A stretch of 64,000 bases of DNA, from the NCBI GenBank assembly GCA_020152595.1, contig JAIGNY010000589.1:415001-479000 (forward strand), written 5' to 3'. Source of the stretch: Chiridota heheva (Eukaryota; Echinodermata; Holothuroidea; Apodida; Chiridotidae). This document shows, piece after piece, positions 1 to 14,600 of the stretch (the stretch's first letter is position 1; every line of letters starts with the position of its first letter). The translations under genes and the position numbers were made by a program. The notes below the pieces were generated by a model. The model was given only the letters and a program-made list of their open reading frames with translations. It did not search any database and was not told the origin of the DNA.

Positions 1-105
1 GTTTTTTATGGTGTATTCCTATTGGTAGCAAGAAACACACATTCCTAACAGTACTTATACAATAAGAAATGTCCATATAAACTGAGATAAAATCTCTGCA
101 TTGTA

Positions 106-276
106 CACTCTAAAAAAAGAATGGTCAGTTTTGACCATTACTGGTCAACTGTGCACCGAACCAATGTTGGTCAAAATTAAACGACCATAACGTGGTCAAA
201 ATTAGCCATAATATGATAATTATGGATCAATTTGACCATATTGTGGTCAAAATTTGACCATTCCCTTTTTAGAGTG
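106..276. mobile_element. MITE with ~32-bp terminal inverted repeats
   Basis: The left end begins CACTCTAAAAA followed by AATGGTCAGTTTTGACCA. The reverse complement of the right end begins CACTCTAAAAA followed by AATGGTCAAATTTTGACCA, so both ends form imperfect terminal inverted repeats of about 32 bp. The interior is a series of GGTCAA/TTGACC words in both orientations, so the strand can fold extensively. No coding capacity. I see no convincing target-site duplication, so the superfamily is not assigned. It lies in the first coding intron of the neighbouring channel gene, its right end 13 bp from the splice donor. Confidence 0.6.
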
Positions 277-289
277 GATTTATTCTTAC

Positions 290-1050
290 CTATGATCACA
301 TGGTTCACCGTCGAAGCTACATTGCAGTATGAGGTCCTCAACCCTTTGCCCATATTCATCCAATTCTTTTGAATCTGGATTAACTGTCTCCGCCCACCTC
401 TCAACGTCGTTTAAATTAGACGTATTAAACAGTTTTCGCCAATCACTTTTTAGTTCTGTTGAGTTGGTCTCGTTATTATTATCACAGCTTATACCTAAAT
501 GTGAACCAACCAGAAAGTAATCCCAGCGGAGCCAATCTTCAGGGGAGTCTGGCCTTTTACGCTCTCTTGTTTCCGTTTTTAACTTCAGTTTATCCAAAAT
601 TTCGTCAGCGTTACGATTGGTTCGACAAAACTCTTTCCAAAATTCAGTAACTCTTTCAAAGTCGGACCCCCCTTCATCTAGAAATTCCAGTAAGGTGAAC
701 CTTGACCCGTAAAGCTGAGACCGCCTTAATTTATTCATATTACATATCGTGACGGAAGGGAATTCTGTATACTCCCTCGCGACAAGCACTACATTTGTCG
801 TTACGGGATGACGTGCATACTGTTCAATCAACGGGAAACCCTGCAGAAAGAACAATGTGAAAGCCCCTATCGTAAGCACACTCCAACTGATCCCAGATAA
901 CCAACTGGAAGCTTTTAGGATTTGCGGAACGCCGTGAAAGGTGGTGCTGTCGGCAAAGTTAGCGATGACCTTAGAAGGAGTTAATTCATCATCATCATCA
1001 TCAGATTCTTCGGGAGCGATTTCAAATGTTGGTACCCTCTTCTCTGCCAT
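290..1050 (-). CDS. DEG/ENaC (amiloride-sensitive sodium channel) family, first coding exon, partial
   Basis: N-terminal part of a degenerin/epithelial sodium channel/ASIC-family subunit, a trimeric plasma-membrane cation channel. Seen: an acidic cytoplasmic N-terminus (five Asp at residues 17-21); the family's His-Gly gating motif in STTFHGVPQ (HG at 39-40); a first transmembrane segment at about residues 50-72; then the diagnostic post-TM1 motif FPSVTICN (97-104) and the start of the cysteine-containing extracellular domain with Asn-X-Ser/Thr sites. The start at 1050 has A at -3 and G at +4. Upstream on the minus strand a pyrimidine-rich acceptor ends at 1068, so the exon is 1067-290 with 17 nt of 5' UTR. 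It ends at 290 with CATAG|GTAAG, a good donor (phase 2); the apparent stop just after it is intronic. The remaining extracellular domain and TM2 must lie beyond the left edge. Whether it is ASIC-like, peptide-gated or other cannot be told from this exon. Confidence 0.9.
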
Positions 1051-1067
1051 ATTGAACGGTATGTACT

Positions 1068-2730
1068 CTGTAAAGACAAAAGAATGTAAACAGACAACAA
1101 TACAATTATGCCTTTATTTAGTTTTTACTTATTGAACTATTCTTTCTACAGTGTAGCTCAACTCTGCAGTAATAGCTAGTTTACCGTGAAGCCCTGTTAT
1201 AAAACATTACATAAAAAGCATATAAATAAAATGAAACAAAACAGAAAATGATTACAAAATAATAATAATAAACTAATGAAATATTAAAGTGCATAAAATA
1301 CATTAAAATCGATACATTAAAAGTAACCAATGAGAAAACAAGTAAGTAAGAGTTAGGAATATGAATGGAAACTGCTGTGAAACTGCTGGTGTCTGCAAAT
1401 GTAAATTAGTTTATTTTGTAAAACCCCAAAGTTCCTTTGGCATCTGTTATAAAGTGATGGGGACAAAAACGATGAGGACAATTTTGAAGTATAACTGGTT
1501 TTTAGACTAGTAGAAACAACACAGCATAATCTGTTCCTCAAACGGAAATATTGTTTAGGTTTTGAGGCATACAGCCAGTGGAAATGTCGCCATATGCATT
1601 GGAACATGTAATAGTACATACACTTATTTTATTTGCAAACTGTAGAACAAAGCAAATAGGTTTTTTTCTTCGGAATATGCTAAAAATCACAAAGTATAAG
1701 GTAACATTTCAGGACATAGGGCGACTAGCGGTTAGCCTTGTCCCTCAATTCCCAACTATACATATTTAAAAAAATGTTCTTCGCTGGTTAGAAACTTGCA
1801 CCGACGTCATTCGCGTACATACTCTATTCATCTCTGTAACGATATATTTTATGTGTTCACTAAGAAGAAGGGTCTTTCCAGCGCACACCCACTTTCCTGG
1901 ATGCACGTCTACAACCTTACAACACCACCAGTGTATGAGGCCACCAGTCTCACTTTGGTGGCAAGTCTCGAACCAATGGCTATAAACAGTTTTTAGCTCA
2001 ACATTCCTGTAAGGGACTTTGAGCTTAAGCAATCACTCCGGCAAAAGTCGGATTTTCGTTCGGATACGAGTTTTATTTTTTGCATCTTTCATCATATCCT
2101 AAGCGTTTCTTTGACATTTTGCTGTGTTGCCATATTTGCCTTAATAGATTGATAAGTGGCTGCAACAACTCTATGTTCTGGTGTGTTGTTCTTAATGAAT
2201 TTTTGCATTCCAAAACTCACCAAAAATGACTCAAAAAATATGTTTTGCTCGGCGCGACCTGAACGAATGTAGCATATATAACAACATTGACTAGGAATCT
2301 GCCAGCGATTTTTTTCGAAAGATGTAGATTTCTGCTTTTGCTCGTACATTGCCATTGAACTTTTCCCGTGATCTGCAACAAATTTTGATTTCATCTAACT
2401 TTTTCGAAGCTTATTTTCAAGATTTTCGTCGAAACATCGATTATTTTTGAGGATATTATATTGCAACTGTGCAAGGACATCATGAGTTTGTCCAACTTAA
2501 TATCGTTTTTTTTCTTTTTCTTTTGCTTAAAGTTGGTAGCCTGCACATTCATGACAAGTAACAATAACTTTCATGTATTTCATTGCTAAAAATGAAAATA
2601 CCATTAAAAACTACATTTCTCATTAAACTGAAGAATATCTATTGGAAAATTTTCTTGAATATATTACACTTTCAAAGATATCCAACACCCTCATTCACCT
2701 TCACAATACATATCAAAACAAATATATGGA
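1068..2730. other. Upstream intron / intergenic DNA of the channel gene
   Basis: Begins with a splice acceptor (minus strand, TTTTGTCTTTACAG ending at 1068), so at least the first part is intron between a 5' UTR exon and the coding exon. AT-rich, short random frames only; no domain, tRNA or repeat recognised. The 5' non-coding exon and promoter were not identified. Confidence 0.5.
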
Positions 2731-3757
<1,027 letters not shown>

Positions 3758-3863
3758 TTTCTCAACATTGGTAAAAGTGCTCGATGCAGTAGCAGAGCAG
3801 TTTTACATATTTATATACATTTATTATATATCTATATACATATTTATATACATATTTATCTAC

Positions 3864-3918
3864 AAGCAGGATCAGCTGCAACCATTTATCGGATCATCAG
3901 GCAGGAGCTGAGTTGCAA
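3864..3918 (-). ncRNA. PLE copy A 3' tail with decayed hammerhead-ribozyme remnant
   Basis: On the minus strand this matches the tail of PLE copy B (9087-9146): CTGATGATCCGATAA, then GGTTGCAGCTGATCCTGCTTG. About 11 nt containing the catalytic GAAAC are missing relative to copy B, so the ribozyme core is broken. The stem I strands CTGC and GCAG still pair perfectly although their sequence differs from copy B, which is what covariation would look like. The tail runs directly into AT-rich/(TA)n DNA. Confidence 0.5.
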
Positions 3919-4150
3919 ACAATGACAGGGTCGTCGCCTGCGTATTCGGTTATGATAGTACAAATGCTATCACGAAACGCTTAATACGACCCGGACGAGA
4001 ACACAGGTACGACGTACGGACAGACATAACATCGACAACCAAGTCAATGTCCACGGCCTTTGATAACCAGTTGTGGTGCACTGGCGTGATCATTGAACCC
4101 GGGGCCTCGTGGTCAACAGGTATAATAACCGCTACACCACAGTAGGTAGA
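3919..4150 (-). mobile_element. tRNA-derived SINE, copy 1 (inserted in PLE-A tail)
   Basis: Matches two other copies in this window (25392-25674 and 39185-39456). On the minus strand the head reads GTGGTGTAGCGGTTAT, a tRNA-like A box. A ~150-bp non-tRNA body follows, with words such as GGTCGTATTAAGCGTTTCG and GTACGTCGTACCTGTGTTC. This copy has lost part of the head between the boxes and is 3'-truncated. It separates the hammerhead remnant from the rest of PLE copy A, so it inserted after the PLE. Confidence 0.75.
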
Positions 4151-4155
4151 TAATT

Positions 4156-4879
4156 AATTATTCAAAACAGGTCAGCGCTTTTTCTTAGTACGGTTGGGTG
4201 GTCGCATTTTACAATGGCGGCAAGAGGATACTATTTCTGATCTTTTGTTGAGGAGGTTTTCTTTGGTTGCGTTGACAATGGCTAGTTTCTCCTCGGTGCA
4301 TAGATTGCATTGTCCAGATGAATTTATTAGGGTGTTTGATTGTTTGACGATCGACCAGGAGATCTTGAAGTTTTCGTTCTTTTCTTTTAGAGCCCAGATG
4401 AATTTAGAAAACTCTGTTTTGCTGGAATGCATTTTTTGTCATGGTTGTAAAACCGCTGTTTAAAGCATCCACCTGTCATGCCAATGTATGTAAAGACAGC
4501 ATCGTTTTTGTGTACTTGAGCTTTGTACACAATGGCTTTAGCCAAGCAATCTCCGTTCAGGGGGATGTCACTTTGTATGCGGCACTTGCATTGTTTTTTT
4601 TTTTTGTTTTTTTTTTAGGGGGGAGGGGATTGGTTGGTTGAGCTTGTTTGTGACAGGGTTTTCGAGTTGTGGCTCTGGATGATTGATTTGATGTTTTTCA
4701 TGCAGCTGTAGCTCACTTTGATATTGTTCTTGTTGAAGATTTGGTGGACTTTGTGGCTGAGAGGGAAATGCTTGGTGATTAGTATCAAAAAGATATTTCC
4801 TACATTAGTTTTTACTGTTCTGCTAATGGGTGGTTAAACCAAATGATTTTCTGCTCCGGTTTTTGCAATTTTTGCATTC
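4156..4879 (-). pseudogene. Penelope-like element copy A: C-terminal GIY-YIG region, 5'-truncated
   Basis: Minus strand. Encodes the C-terminal part of a PLE polyprotein: the GIY-YIG nuclease signature (VYKAQV...FTYIGMTGGCFKQRFYNH), then ELSK/EFSKFIWALKEKN, a Cys pair in QCNLCTEEK, and the end LNKRSEIVSSCRH followed by a basic KKKR terminus. This order is typical of endonuclease-bearing PLEs. A small deletion near 4440 breaks the frame between the GIY-YIG and ELSK parts, and the upstream linker has stops, so it is dead. The 5' end stops at 4879, back-to-back with copy B. Confidence 0.85.
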
Positions 4880-5439
4880 GTCAACTATCTAGATGTCACG
4901 CTAAACCTCACATCCGGCACTTTTATCCGTACAGGAAACCCAACGACCAACCAGTTTTCATAAACACCCAGTTAGACCACCCTGCCCCTATAATCCGCAA
5001 CATCCCAGCAGCCGCCAACAAACGCCTTTCAGAAGTCTCACACGATGCAACCGTTTTTAACAAAGTGCCACCACAGACTACAAAGATGCCTTAATAGCAA
5101 TCGGCTATCAACCCAAATATGAATGCAAAAATCGCAAAAACCCAGAAAAATCATTTGGTTTAACCCACCAGCAGAACAGTAAAAACTAATGTAGGAAAAA
5201 AACTAATCAACATTTCCCTCTCAGCCACAAATTCCAGAGAACAATATCAAAGTGACAAGCTGCGAAAAACATTAAATCAATCATCCAGAGCCACAACTCA
5301 CAAACAAGCTCAACCACTCCCAAAAAACAATGCAACTGCCGCATAAAAGTGACTGCCCCTTGAACGGAAATTGCTTGGCTAAAGCCATTGTGTATAAAGC
5401 TCAAGTGCACAAAAACGATGCTGTCTTTACATACATTGC
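4880..5439 (+). pseudogene. Penelope-like element copy B, left part: RT C-terminal region and linker
   Basis: Plus strand. Reads as PLE reverse transcriptase thumb-side sequence: NYLDVTLNLTSGTFYPYRKP, NDQPVFINTQLDHPAPIIRN, ANKRLSEVSHDATVFNKV, then DYKDALIAIGYQPKYECKN. 'Y-L-D-V-T...Y.PYRKPN' followed by 'HP..I....P....RLS' is the usual PLE pattern. At least two frameshifts (near 4905 and 5075) and several stops make it a pseudogene. It continues into VYKAQVHKNDAVFTYI of the GIY-YIG domain and is cut there by the hAT insertion; the element resumes at 8735. The RT catalytic core is absent, lost at the head-to-head junction at 4880. Confidence 0.85.
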
Positions 5440-8400
5440 ATAGGCGGCGGAACCGCTCCGACCACTCCGACCTTGGTCGGACCAATAATTTTCCCGATAA
5501 TGATTGAATGGTCCACATAAAGTTGGACCACATAAAGTTGTGTTTTTTCCGGTTATAAATATAATTTTAAATTTGACTTTGAACTATAGTATTATGTTTG
5601 CACATTTATAATAAATATGATCCATTTAAGTGTTGCCCCTTAATTTCCCCTTTTTTGGCAAATCACATAATATCGGTAGTCTGAATTCTGCAGAAATTAC
5701 ACAATTGAAGGAAAAATATCCCCTCAAAAAATAGGTTGCAAGTCGTATAAAAACAAGAAGCACTCTTGTGGGTTTTTTAATTGAACTTTAAAATTCAATG
5801 CCCCTCAAAATTGCTCCACGGCCCCTGTGACGTGAAAATATTTAGCACTATAATCCAAATCATTCTATCATTCTTTAATTCTATCACAAATTGTGATTTT
5901 ATACTGTTTTTTTTTTTTTATTGCGCAATATATGCACACAAGTTCAATAATCAACGATATGACGTATTTAATGACGTTTTATCCGTGGCCCCAAGGCAGT
6001 CTCAACTTTTACAGCGCGTCAAATCTACCGCGCGTATTAGTGAACTCTGGAATGTCGGTAAGATCATGGTTATAATTGGGCTGAGCCCAGTAAAAAACTC
6101 TGGCTAGCCTAGTATACATACAGAAGACGTACGGATTACGTTCATTATTAAAAGCATTAAATTATTGTTCCATTTGCTCTTCTACCGGAAAGGAAAGAAT
6201 ACAATCATTACAATGTCTATCTTACAGTATCTTAAAAAGTGTCCTCCTGATAGGCCCTCGGATTCAGATCAGTCAGACGAAGCAATTTCCGAGTCACACT
6301 CGGAGTCTATGACACTAGGCCAAGAATCAAAGGATGAAGTCACGCAGGCAAGTACAGCAAGGACCGATTTCAGGAAAAATCAAGATTCACCAAATCAACC
6401 AAGAAATCTGAATTTTCCATACCGACATTTTGGGAGGAAAACTGCATTGAAACGCAAGTTCCAGCCGGAATGGTTTGATCGATATCCCTGACTGCATTAC
6501 AATGAATGTGATGATGCTGTTGTGTGTCATATTTGCAAACATGCAAAAATAGAAAACAAACTTTCCAACACAAAACAGACAAAGCCTTCATTGAAAAGGG
6601 GTTTACCAACTGGAAGGAAGCAACTTCTGCTTTTAAAAACCACGAGAAAACCAAATGTCACAAAGAAGCAGTGGAACGTGTGGTTACTTTACCCAAAGTT
6701 ACTAAAGATATAGGAGAGTCACTCAGCGAAGATCATTCTAGAGAGAAAACTGAAAACAAGAGGATGTTAAGGAAATTATTCGAAAATGCTCGTTTCTTGG
6801 GTCGCCAGGGCCTTCCATTCCGTGGACACGATAAAAACTGGAAATTTCATTCAGCTTCTGAACCTAAGAGCATGTGATGATCCTTCAGTAAAATCTTGGA
6901 GTGAGAAGAAAACAAACAAATATGTAAGTCATGATATTCAGAACGAGATTCTTAATATTTTGGCATCTAAAGTACGACGGGACATAGTGGATGGTGTTAA
7001 AAACTCCCCATTCTTCTCGTTAATGATTGATGAAGCAACGGACACGTCAAATAAGGAGCAAGCTGTTATCGTTTTAAGGTGGTTGGATAAAAGTACCCTA
7101 TCGGTTCACGAGGATGCAATTGGACTATATCAAATTCCTGATATTACAGCCGATACTCTCGAGAAGGTAGTACAGTAGATGATTCAAGTGTAGAGGACAG
7201 TGCTATGATGGCGCCAGCAACATGAGTGGAACGAGGAACGGACTAGCAGTAAGAATTCAGGCCCGCGAACCGCGAGCAATATTTATTCACTGCTACGGAC
7301 ATTCTCTAAATCTTGCTGCAAATGACGCTATCAAGGGAGAGAGAATCACAAAGAATGCTCTTGAATACACACATGAAATTTGTAAACTCGTTCCAATATT
7401 CTTCGAGAAGAGGGGAAATTTTCCGTAAAATTAAGAGTGAACTTCAGCCAGATGGTCCAGGTCTTCGTGTTCTATGCCAAACTAGGTGGACTCTTCGTGC
7501 GGCATCTTTGGGTAGTGTTCTAAACAACTACCAAATACTTCAAGAGCTTTGGGAAGAAACCGACTATGTGAAAGATACAGAAACCAAAGCAAGGATATCT
7601 GGAGTCAGAAGCCAAATGCAAAAATGGGATTTCTTTTGGGGAGTAAATCTTGCATGCCTAGTGCTCAGACACGCAGATAATCTGTACAAAATTTTACAGA
7701 ACCCTGAATTGACAGCAGCTTCTGGCCAGAAATGTGCATCAGACACGGTAAAGACTTTGAAGAACATTTGAAATGAAAGAGATTAATCTATTCTACGATA
7801 GAGCAAACAAGTTGGCTCAGGAAAAAGACGGCGACGGAAACCTCAAATTGGATGTATCTCAACCAGAATTACCACAGCAAAGGAATGTGCCCCACAGATA
7901 CGAGACTGGTAATGCTCTTCCAGAAGATGCAAAGACAGCCCATGATTACTACAGATGCCAGTAATATGCTGTTCTGGACAAAATCATCAATGCGATTGAA
8001 AGTCGATTCAATCAACCTGGTTTCACACAGTATCAGCAACTACAAGAATTGTTGTTGAATGCATGCAACAACAAGAACTACCAATCCCACTTAACTGCGA
8101 TAACGACTTTCTATAGATCGGATTTTGATAACGAGCAGCTGGAAACAGCTTCAATGTTTATCGCTTAAATTCGCAAACAAATCACCATCACTACAGGATA
8201 TAATTGACTTCTTTAAGGACATGCTTACAGCTGAACGGTATTTTTACTCACAAATCTGCACATTACTGTACCTTGTTTTGGTTCTTCCTGCAACGAATGC
8301 AACCTCTGAAAGATCATTTTCGGCGCTACGTAGACTCAAGTCATATTTAAGATCGACGATGAGTCAGAGGAGATTAAATGACCTCATGATTCTACAGATC

Positions 8401-8734
8401 CACAAGGAAAGGACAGATTCTCTTAACCTGACGGATGCCTTGAATGAATTTGTGAGACATTCGGATCATCGTTCATCTTTGTTCGGCAAATTTGTATAAA
8501 CCTCACCAGTAAAACGGTAAGTGCAAAACATATTTTCTTCTATTGCCACCGCCCCCACCCCCACACCATTTTTTATGTCATCCGCACAATTTTGGCTTCC
8601 ATAAAATACCTAGGTATTTCATTGGCTTCAAGATCATTTAATCGAGAACCAAATTCCCGAGGCTCTCCGAAAAAAATCAGGAGTTTTGGTCCCTGTCAGG
8701 TCGGACCAAAAATTGTGACCTTCCGCCGCCCCTG
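5440..8734 (+). mobile_element. hAT DNA transposon, degenerate, about 3.3 kb
   Basis: Bounded by inverted ends: left CATAGGCGGCGGAAC at 5439, right (reverse complement) CAGGGGCGGCGGAAG ending at 8734. Both ends carry subterminal GGTCGGACC words. It interrupts PLE copy B; the empty site is known from copy A (TTTACATACATTGGCATGAC). The flanks carry ACATTGC on the left and TCATTGGC on the right, an imperfect ~8-bp target-site duplication as expected for hAT elements. It contains the decayed transposase described next. 5460-6160 and 8500-8700 are non-coding. Confidence 0.85.
6213..8499 (+). pseudogene. hAT transposase, ZMYM/DUF4371-type, multiple frameshifts and stops
   Basis: A cut-and-paste transposase read across several frames. 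In order: start MSILQYLKK at 6213; FGRKTALKRKFQPEWFDRYP then an in-frame TGA at 6489 where a Trp codon is expected; a TTF/BED-like zinc-finger region with AVVCHICKHAK and FKNHEKTKCHKEAV; a DUF4371-like part with FFSLMIDEATDTSNKEQAV (first catalytic Asp); QCYDGASNMSG (second Asp) and IFIHCYGHSLNLAAND; LRVLCQTRWTLRAASL of the inserted domain; and the C-terminal dimerisation region LPATNATSERSFSALRRLKS (catalytic Glu in SERSFS) ending in DLMILQIHKE. Frame changes occur near 6580, 6790-6870, 7180, 7390 and 7770-8125, so no functional protein is possible. All three acidic residues are still visible, pointing to recent or moderate decay. Confidence 0.9.
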
Positions 8735-9935
<1,201 letters not shown>

Positions 9936-11693
9936 GGACATTTCTTGATCTTGCCCCAAAAAAGTTTACTCAATGTAAGACCCCACAGATAAACACATTC
10001 CACCATGCCGTCATCATGCCCTACCTAAGTTGAGCTACTACATCATTGATGTTCTGGTTAGGTATGCAATTGAAATTTGGGAGACAAGGCTAACCGCGTG
10101 TGACGTCACGTCACATGCACACACTTTGTTGCGTAGGTAGTCGACACCATTTGCAAATGTAGCAAATTTCATTATTTGTCAATCAGTACTGCCTGTCATG
10201 TTTTATGAATTTAAGATCTTGGCTTTGAAAAATTTTCAAAAATATTTTTGTTTTATTATTATCCTAAATATACTAAAGAAAAAGTTAGCCTAGTGCCTAT
10301 CGGCGCCTGTGATGGTTAGCTACGTGACAGGACAGGTGGAACCGCATTTGATACGCTGCTGTTATTCTGAGACTATAGTTCAAGCACCACCTACAACATA
10401 ATTACCCATGAAGCTTACGTAGCTTAATTTGATGAATAAATCATTAGCGATGCAGCTAATCTACCGTGAAGAGTCGCCCAAGAGTGACTGACATTCAAAT
10501 TATAATTTGCGGAATTTAACATGCATACTGTAATGGACGGAAGATTATGCTGCAAACATAAATTATGGTTTATTGGAGAAATGATAAACTAATAAATGTA
10601 GATACCGTTTTTGTAAACAAGTGACATAAACCAAACTTACTTATGGAACCATTTACCATCGTCCGACCAGCATCCATTTCATTTTTAGTCTGTTTCTGTT
10701 TGATGACGTTCTGTGATTGCTATCACTTATTCATCAGCTAGCCTGACAAAGGTTTTAGTGTATTCCCAAAAGAGAAGCCCGCCAAATTTTCAAGCCAACC
10801 TTTACATAGCTCCTTTGAAAATATGCCCACCTAATATCTGACAAATTTTTCCTCTCCGGGTTCATAACAACCTTAATTTGTATCTACGTCATCTTACACT
10901 TATAACAACTATTTTCTTATACTGTTCGTGGTGCGAGCGGCCTTTGTTTTTCTGCACGGAATTGAATCTTGCTGATTATTCATGAGATCAAGATTCAATA
11001 AAGTATTTAAATTGTTTAAAGATATATGGGCAGGTACAAAAGTTTTCTGTTCTACCAATGACCGAAAAGAATATTACATTTTTAATGGTCTTTGTATTTT
11101 GAAAATAGCAAATAGTTTTCAAGTTATTATTAATCAAAATTTGATGTTTGTTTTATTTTATTAAGATAATATAATGTATGAACAGGAAAATGCCTCAAAA
11201 TGCTTTTTTTTTTTTTCTTTCTTTTGTTTTTTTCCTTAATTTTATACCTTGAAAATGTTCAAAATGCCTTCTCCAGTTTGAAATTGGTAGCGGTGTGGTA
11301 AAGATCAAATCCTCCTCATTAGAATTATCTTCATTTTTTCCAAGAAAAATGGCAGAGGATTAAAAAACATTGGATTTACGTAAGAGAATAGAAACTATGC
11401 CCCATATTCCTGCATCACAAGTGTAGCACAAAAATTTGCATATTTGCACAAAAATCTTCAAAAAGCTGTAAAATGGCTCATTTTTAAACGATTTTGATTA
11501 TTTGTTTGCATTCTTGATGTTTTGTAGGAGTTTTCAAACCAATTTAGCTAATGTTGCATGTACCTGTCCATATACCTTTAATTGAACCACGCATGTTCTT
11601 TATGCGTATGTACATGTAAATGTCAGTACATTCGCCAACTTGAATCAGCTGTAGATTAAAGGGTCTTTGAATTTGATTTTGTTAGCTCTAATA
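9936..11693. other. Intergenic DNA, no gene recognised
   Basis: AT-rich unique-looking sequence. A T-rich tract lies at 11205-11240. Short open frames only (60 codons near 10982), none with recognisable motifs, convincing start context or splice sites. I see nothing assignable. Confidence 0.4.
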
Positions 11694-14600
11694 CAATTTT
11701 AATTTTATCATAATTCAAACAAGTACATAACATTTTAATGAAATACCTATTTTAATTTACATAAAATTGTAATGAAATACTATTTTAATTCTGCAGCATT
11801 TTAATGAAGTACGTAATATAATTAACATTTTAATGAAGTACGTATTATAATTCACTGCATACCATTGTAATGAAATACGTATTATAATTCCTGTAACATT
11901 TTAATGAAGTACGTAATATAATTCAAACATGTACATAACATTTTAATGAAATACGTATTATAATTCCAGCACGTGCATACCATTTTAATGAAGTACGTAT
12001 TATAATTCCTGCACGTGCATAACATTTTAATGAAGTACGTAATATAATTCAAACATGTACATAACATTTGAATGAAATACGTATTATAATTCAGCACGTG
12101 CATACCATTTTAATGAAATACGTATTATAATTCCAGCACGTGCATAACATTTTAATGAAGTACGTATTATAATTCAAACATGTACATAACATTTTAATGA
12201 AATACGTATTATAATTCCAGCACGTGCATAACATTTTAATGAAGTACGTATTATAATTCAAAATGTACATAACATTTTAATGAAATACGTATTATAATTC
12301 CAGCACGTGCATAACATTTTAATGAATAACGTATTATAATTCCTGCACGTGCATAACATTTTAATGAAGTACGTAATATAATTCAAAATGTACATAACAT
12401 TTTAATGAAATACGTATTATAATTCCAGCACGTGCATAACATTTTAATGAAGTACGTAATATAATTCAAACATGTAGGCCTACATAACATTTGAATGAAA
12501 TACGTATTATAATTCAAGCACATGCATAACATTTTAATGAAATACGTATTATAATTCCAGCACGTGCATAACATTTTAATGAAGTACGTAATATAATTCA
12601 AACATGTACATAAGATTTTAATGAAATACGTATTATAATTCCAGCACGTGCATAACATTTTAATGAAGTACGTAATATAATTCAAAATGTACATAACATT
12701 TTAATGAAATACGTATTATAATTCCAGCACATGCATAACATTTTAATGAAGTACGTAATATAATTCAAACATATACATAAGATTTTAATGAAATACGTAT
12801 TATAATTCCAGCACGTATAACATTTTAATGAAGTACGTAATATAATTCAAAATGTACATAACATTTTAATGAAATACGTTTTATAATTCCAGCACGTGCA
12901 TAACATTTTAATGAAATACGTATTATAATTCCAGCACATGCATAACATTTTAATGGAGTACATAATATAATTCAAACATGTACATAACATTTGAATGAAA
13001 TACGTATTATAATTCCAGCACGTGCATACCATTTTAATGAAGTACGTTTTATAATTCCTGCACGTGCATAACATTTTAATGAAGTACGTATATAATTCAA
13101 ACATGTACATAACATTTTAATGAAATACGTATTATAATTCCAGCACGTGCATACCATTTTAATGAAGTACGTTTTAATTCCTGCACGTGCATAACATTTT
13201 AATGAAGTACGTAATATAATTCAAACATGTACATAACATTTGAATAAAATACGTATTATAATTCAAGCACGTGCATAACATTTTAATGAAGTACGTATTA
13301 TAATTCCTGCACGTGCATAACATTTTAATGAAGTACGTAATATAATTCAAACATGTACATAACATTTGAATAAAATACGTATTATAATTCAAGCACGTGC
13401 ATACCATTTTAATGAAGTACGTATTATAATTCCTGCACATGCATAACATTTTATTGAAGTACGTAATATAATTCAAACATGTACATAACATTTTAATGAA
13501 ATACGTATTATAATTCCAGCACGTGCATAACATTTTAATGAAGTACGTATTATAATTCCTGCACGTGCATAACATTTTAATGAAGTACGTAATATAATTC
13601 AAACATGTACATACCATTTTAATGAAATACGTATTATAATTCCAGCACGTGCATACCATTTTAATGAAGTACGTATTATAATTCCTGTACGCGCATTAAC
13701 ATTTTAATAAAGTACGTATATAATTCAAACATGTACATAACATTTGAATAAAATACGTATTATAATTTTAGCACGTGCATAACATTTTAATGAAGTACGT
13801 ATTATAATTCCTGCACGTGCATAACATTTTAATGAAGTACGTAATATAATTCAAACATGTACATAACATTTGAATGAAATACTTAATATAATTCAAGCAC
13901 GTGCATAACATTTTAATGAAGTACGTATTTTAATTCCTGCACGTGCATACTATTTTAATGAAGTACGTAATATGATTCAAACATGTACATAAAATTTTAA
14001 TGAAAGACGTATTATAATTCCTGCACGTGCATACCATTTTAATGAAGTACGTAATATAATTCAAACATGTACATAACATTTGAATGAAATACTTAATATA
14101 ATTCCAGCACGTGCATACCATTTTAATGAAGTACGTATTATAATTCCTGCACGTGCATAACATTTTAATAAAGTACGTATATAATTCAAACATGTACATA
14201 ACATTTGAATAAAATACGTATTATAATTCCAGCACGTGCATACCATTTTAATGAAGTACGTATTATAATTCCTGCACGTGCATAACATTTTAATAAAGTA
14301 CGTATATAATTCAAACATGTACATAACATTTGAATAAAATACGTATTATAATTCCAGCACGTGCATACCATTTTAATGAAGTACGTATTATAATTCCTGC
14401 ACGTGCATAACATTTTAATAAAGTACGTAATATAATTCAAACATGTACATAACATTTGAATGAAATACGTATTATAATTCAAGCACGTGCATAACATTTT
14501 AATGAAATATGTATTATAATTTAAGCATGTACATAACATTTTATTGAAATACGTATTATAATTTAAGCATATACATAACATTTTAATGAAATACGTATTA

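Noticed and set aside
329..1135. Plus-strand frames over the channel exon
   Set aside because: Antisense of the DEG/ENaC exon, which has family motifs and splice sites on the minus strand.
4194..4641. Plus-strand frames over PLE copy A
   Set aside because: Antisense shadows of the minus-strand GIY-YIG region.
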